Below, one piece after another: positions 6,384-8,278 of a stretch of DNA of 8,278 nucleotides (positions are counted from its first letter, which is position 1; every line of letters starts with the position of its first letter). The DNA comes from Nitrospirota bacterium (GTDB lineage: Bacteria; Nitrospirota; Nitrospiria; Nitrospirales; UBA8639). The notes under the pieces were generated by a model that worked only from the letters and a program-made list of their open reading frames with translations, was not told the DNA's origin and made no database searches. The stretch covers positions 1 through 8,278 of the forward strand of contig QIMB01000239.1 of NCBI GenBank assembly GCA_003233615.1. The letters run 5' to 3'. Made by a program: the position numbers and the translations under genes.

Positions 6384-6919
6384 GAAGAGCTGATGGCGAA
6401 CAGGGTTTTTACAGATTCTATGAATATTTCACCATCCCCTAAGCCCTTCTCATCATTCCCATAAGAGCACCTCTCTAACAAAAAACCAGACAGGGACATA
6501 GGGGGCAAATCTGTTATTACGTGACAGCTATGGCCTGCGACCCTTTGGGATAGCTCGTCCCTTGGTGTTAGGACCGTGTTGGGCTCAGGTCTCGATTCAT
6601 GGCCCTGTATCGTTGGCCTGCTCCATCCACTGGGAACCGTCTTTCTCCAATCATGCTAAACATATGAGTAGGTTTTTCATGTGCGCAGGGGGCTCGTGCT
6701 GAAACATGAGAGTAAGAGAGGCTCGCACAAAAAAGGCTGGGAAGGGTTGCCGACAGCAGGCCTTCATTCTAGACCTGGTCTTGGGCGCAACGCCACACTC
6801 GACTCGATCGGATGGACAGAGAGAGACTGCAAAAACAGATTTGACGCCTAATTACACTCTAGTCGCCTCTCGGTGGCTATTACACAATGAACTTATCCGT
6901 GACCCTCAATCCTATGAGG
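6384..6919. other. Intergenic region with repeat A copy 3, no gene seen
   Basis: Apart from repeat A copy 3 (6577-6781), I see no supported gene. An imperfect hairpin, GTGACC with GGTCAC (6899-6904 and 6918-6923), lies at the 3' end of the minus-strand vapC and overlaps its stop codon. It lacks a T-tract in the vapC direction. Confidence 0.55.
6577..6781 (+). repeat. Repeat A, copy 3
   Basis: A full-length copy, direct with respect to copies 1 and 2. The conserved blocks GGTCTCGATTCATGGC, ACCGTCTTTCTC, TTTTTCATGTGCGC and TTCATTCTAGACCTGG occur in the same order and at similar spacing as in 5019-5220. It lies between the broken hepT and the minus-strand vapBC pair. Confidence 0.85.
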
Positions 6920-7300
6920 TCACTTACGACGTTTTTCGATGTACTGTACATCAGCGTGGCCTTTGAAATCAGCATCTTGAGTCCACAGTGTTGCGTGATA
7001 CGCCCGAGCGGTCGCCAACATGACACTATCGGCCATAGGGAGTTGGGTCGTCGTACTAAGCTTGGCAGCCGCTAATGCTAATGATGGTGTAAGATCAATC
7101 ACTTGTCCTTGTTGCATCGTTGCAACGGCGAGCAGTGCGTCATTTTCTCCACGTTGTTGCAGAATGCGTTTAAACACTTCGAATAAGCTGAGAGTGGGCA
7201 CAATCAGGTGAGAGGAGTCCAGGATGGCTTTTGAGAAGAATGCAGCGTTGTTGGCATTGGCGAAGAACTCTAACCAGCCAGAGGAATCCACCACGTTCAT
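6920..7300 (-). CDS. vapC: VapC family PIN-domain toxin
   Basis: A 126-residue PIN-domain ribonuclease toxin of a second, unrelated VapBC pair. The acidic active-site residues are visible: D5 in MNVVDSSGWLEFF, E41 in LSLFEVFKR, D91 in PMADSVMLATAR and D109 in LWTQDADF. VVDSSGWLE and ADSVMLATA place it in the PIN group that pairs with AbrB-like antitoxins, not the LDTHAW group seen at 3190. The frame is intact. The ATG (7300-7298) overlaps the stop of the upstream antitoxin gene (7299-7297), giving tight translational coupling. A GTGACC/GGTCAC hairpin overlaps the stop codon. Confidence 0.93.
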   Translation of the reverse strand: MNVVDSSGWLEFFANANNAAFFSKAILDSSHLIVPTLSLFEVFKRILQQRGENDALLAVATMQQGQVIDLTPSLALAAAKLSTTTQLPMADSVMLATARAYHATLWTQDADFKGHADVQYIEKRRK

Positions 7301-7503
7301 GAACGATCCTTGTCGCGATCGACTCGTGTATCGAGCCCCTTCAGAAAGCCGCGCATGTGTTTGACGGACCGAAGCGGGATGAGTTCGATTCGGTTCTCGT
7401 ACAGAATGGCTTGGACTTTTTGCCCCGGGACAAGCTTCAGCTGTTCTCGAATCTGACGGGGAATGACTACTTGAAACTTTGGCGAGATCGTAACGGTTTC
7501 CAT
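7297..7503 (-). CDS. vapB: VapB antitoxin, AbrB/MazE-type (SpoVT-AbrB domain)
   Basis: A 68-residue antitoxin. Residues 1-45 are a SpoVT/AbrB swapped-hairpin DNA-binding domain: METVTISPKFQVVIPRQIRE, then LKLVPGQKVQAILYENRIELIPL. The tail (residues 46-68, with HMRGFLKGLDT and a charged end) would be the toxin-binding arm. It should bind DNA as a dimer and repress the operon together with VapC. GGAGAA lies close upstream of the ATG (7513-7508 on the minus strand). The gene is followed directly by vapC with an ATGA overlap and is preceded by a clear promoter and palindrome at 7539-7570. Confidence 0.93.
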   Translation of the reverse strand: METVTISPKFQVVIPRQIREQLKLVPGQKVQAILYENRIELIPLRSVKHMRGFLKGLDTRVDRDKDRS

Positions 7504-7538
7504 ACCCTTCTCCTTATCGATTAACAGTTCGTATTACA

Positions 7539-7560
7539 GATACTCTATCGATAGAATATC
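7539..7560. promoter_or_regulatory. Palindromic operator, likely VapB/VapBC binding site
   Basis: A 22-bp palindrome. The half-sites GATACTCTATC and GATATTCTATC differ at one base and meet at a central TCGA. It covers the promoter spacer and -10, as expected for autorepression by an AbrB-type antitoxin. The binding protein is inferred, not shown. Confidence 0.65.
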
Positions 7561-7570
7561 CGAGAGTCAA
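7542..7570 (-). promoter_or_regulatory. Promoter of the minus-strand vapBC operon
   Basis: On the minus strand TTGACT (7570-7565, five of six to TTGACA) is followed after 17 bp by TAGAGT (7547-7542, four of six to TATAAT). The vapB ATG is about 40 bp further on. Confidence 0.65.
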
Positions 7571-7625
7571 TGTCGATTTTCCCACGAGTCACAAACACCA
7601 CAATCTGGTCAATCTGCGCAGTGTA

Positions 7626-8092
7626 TGCCCGCGTCCTGAGCCATATCTGGCACTCACTCAATAGGACTTCTCCGTTCTCCTTTTTGTTCTTTCCTGACAC
7701 CACTCGCCAATTTTCGGATCAGACAGAATGGATGGGTCGAGCTCGAGCAGGCTCTGCCTCCACGTTGTCATGCTGAACGCAAGGAAGGATCTGGCTGAGC
7801 CCCTTCGACTGCGCTCAGGGCACACATGGACTGGTTGGGCTGGGGCGAGATCCTTCGACTCCGCCGGGCGGAGTTTATCCTGAGCCATGCCGAAGGGCTC
7901 TGGATGACATGAGGAGGGGCGAAGCCGGTGCTGAGTGTGCCGCAGGGCTCTAGATGACACGGGGGGGAACGGAGCCTCTTAGGGCTTGAGCAACATCGAA
8001 AGGCTCGCACCATACATTCAGGATGTCTCCTAATTTTCCTTGCTGGGGGATAGGTGACACAAGGGATATTTCCAGATTCGAGGAGAAATCTG
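7626..8092 (+). repeat. Repeat B, copy 3
   Basis: Direct copy of 4257-4701, starting at GCCCGCGTCCTGAG and ending near CAGATTCGAGGAGAAATCTG. It carries an extra partial duplication of the GGCTCTGGATGACA block (around 7918-7960). It fills most of the space between the vapBC promoter and mutM. Confidence 0.9.
7766..7909. repeat. Palindromic (REP/MITE-like) module nested in repeat B copy 3
   Basis: Equivalent of 4422-4567. The right end GCTCTGGATGACA (7897-7909) is identical; the left end (7766 on, TGTCATGCTGAACGC) has diverged. The inner hairpin CTCCGCCGGGCGGAG is at 7859-7873. Confidence 0.7.
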
Positions 8093-8189
8093 TTACAACT
8101 CGTGACCAGTGTCTCGTATAGGCAGATCAGTCTCGATGGAAACACACATGTGATGACATACTTTTCGTATTCAGACAGAAATCGTCTTC
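8093..8189. other. Upstream region of mutM
   Basis: A short non-coding leader holding a small palindrome CACATGTG (8145-8152). Nothing else is identifiable. A mutM promoter might lie here or inside repeat B. Confidence 0.4.
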
Positions 8190-8278
8190 ATGCCTGAACT
8201 TCCAGAAGTCGAAGTTGTGGTCAAACTTCTAGCATCCCACATTCTGGGGGCAAGGATTGGCACAATCACTATTCATCG
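8190..8278 (+). CDS. mutM: Formamidopyrimidine-DNA glycosylase, 5' part only
   Basis: The first 29 codons of a gene that runs off the right edge. The protein begins MPELPEVEVVVKLLASHILG, the near-invariant start of MutM/Fpg, whose Pro after the initiator Met is the catalytic nucleophile (P2) and whose E3 is also catalytic; both are present. The enzyme removes oxidised purines such as 8-oxoguanine and nicks the abasic site. Nei (endonuclease VIII) shares a similar start (PEGPEI) but lacks the PELPEVE form. Only a weak ribosome site is visible (CAGAAATCG). About 97 bp separate it from repeat B copy 3, and no clear promoter hexamers are seen there. Confidence 0.93.
   Translation, partial: MPELPEVEVVVKLLASHILGARIGTITIH

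Noticed and set aside
3685..8092. A CRISPR array or integron built from the direct repeats
   Set aside because: The copies are few, long, unevenly spaced and diverged, with no cas genes or integrase in the window.
7658..8145. Minus-strand frames across repeat B copy 3 (such as CHPEPFGMAQDKLRPAESKD)
   Set aside because: These are translations of palindromic repeat DNA. Only the short SDPKIGEWC segment shows signs of coding constraint, and it is reported as a finding, not as a gene.

Overview
The window looks like an accessory, repeat-rich stretch of a moderate-GC bacterial chromosome. It holds two insertion sequences, three toxin-antitoxin (TA) loci, several families of long intergenic repeats, and the first 29 codons of a housekeeping DNA-repair gene (mutM) at the right edge. 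The organism cannot be fixed from this sequence. The pairing of an IS1595-type and an ISAon1-type (ISL3) element with many VapBC and MntA-HepT modules and long intergenic repeats would fit an environmental lineage such as Nitrospirota, but that is a guess.

Layout, left to right. (1) 3-1010: a complete IS1595-family element with perfect 23-bp terminal inverted repeats and an intact transposase. It cuts off the 3' part of a small secreted-protein gene on the minus strand (native part 1011-1180). (2) 1377-2802: an ISL3-family (ISAon1-like) element with inverted-repeat ends. Its N-terminal region and DDE region are in different frames, and the DDE region carries an in-frame TGA, so this copy is probably dead. 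(3) 2966-3588: an intact Phd/YefM antitoxin and VapC (PIN) toxin pair with an ATGA overlap. (4) 3589-5698: about 2.1 kb without a convincing gene, made of repeat A (copy 1), repeat B (copies 1 and 2 in tandem), an inverted pair of hairpin repeats and repeat A (copy 2). (5) 5699-6349: a MntA-type nucleotidyltransferase antitoxin, intact, followed by a HepT toxin broken by a 1-bp deletion, then a good intrinsic terminator. (6) 6384-6919: non-coding, with repeat A (copy 3). (7) 7503-6920, minus strand: an intact AbrB-type VapB and VapC pair, with a promoter and a near-perfect palindrome that probably serves as the VapB operator. (8) 7626-8092: repeat B (copy 3). (9) 8190 onward: the start of mutM (formamidopyrimidine-DNA glycosylase).

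The TA modules do not form one pathway; they are independent self-regulating units separated by direct repeats. Copies of repeat B flank the MntA-HepT and VapBC loci, so recombination between them could delete or move that segment. The most interesting signals are three: the two direct-repeat families (A and B); a short minus-strand peptide inside repeat B whose copies differ largely at synonymous positions; and an apparently leaderless promoter in front of mntA.
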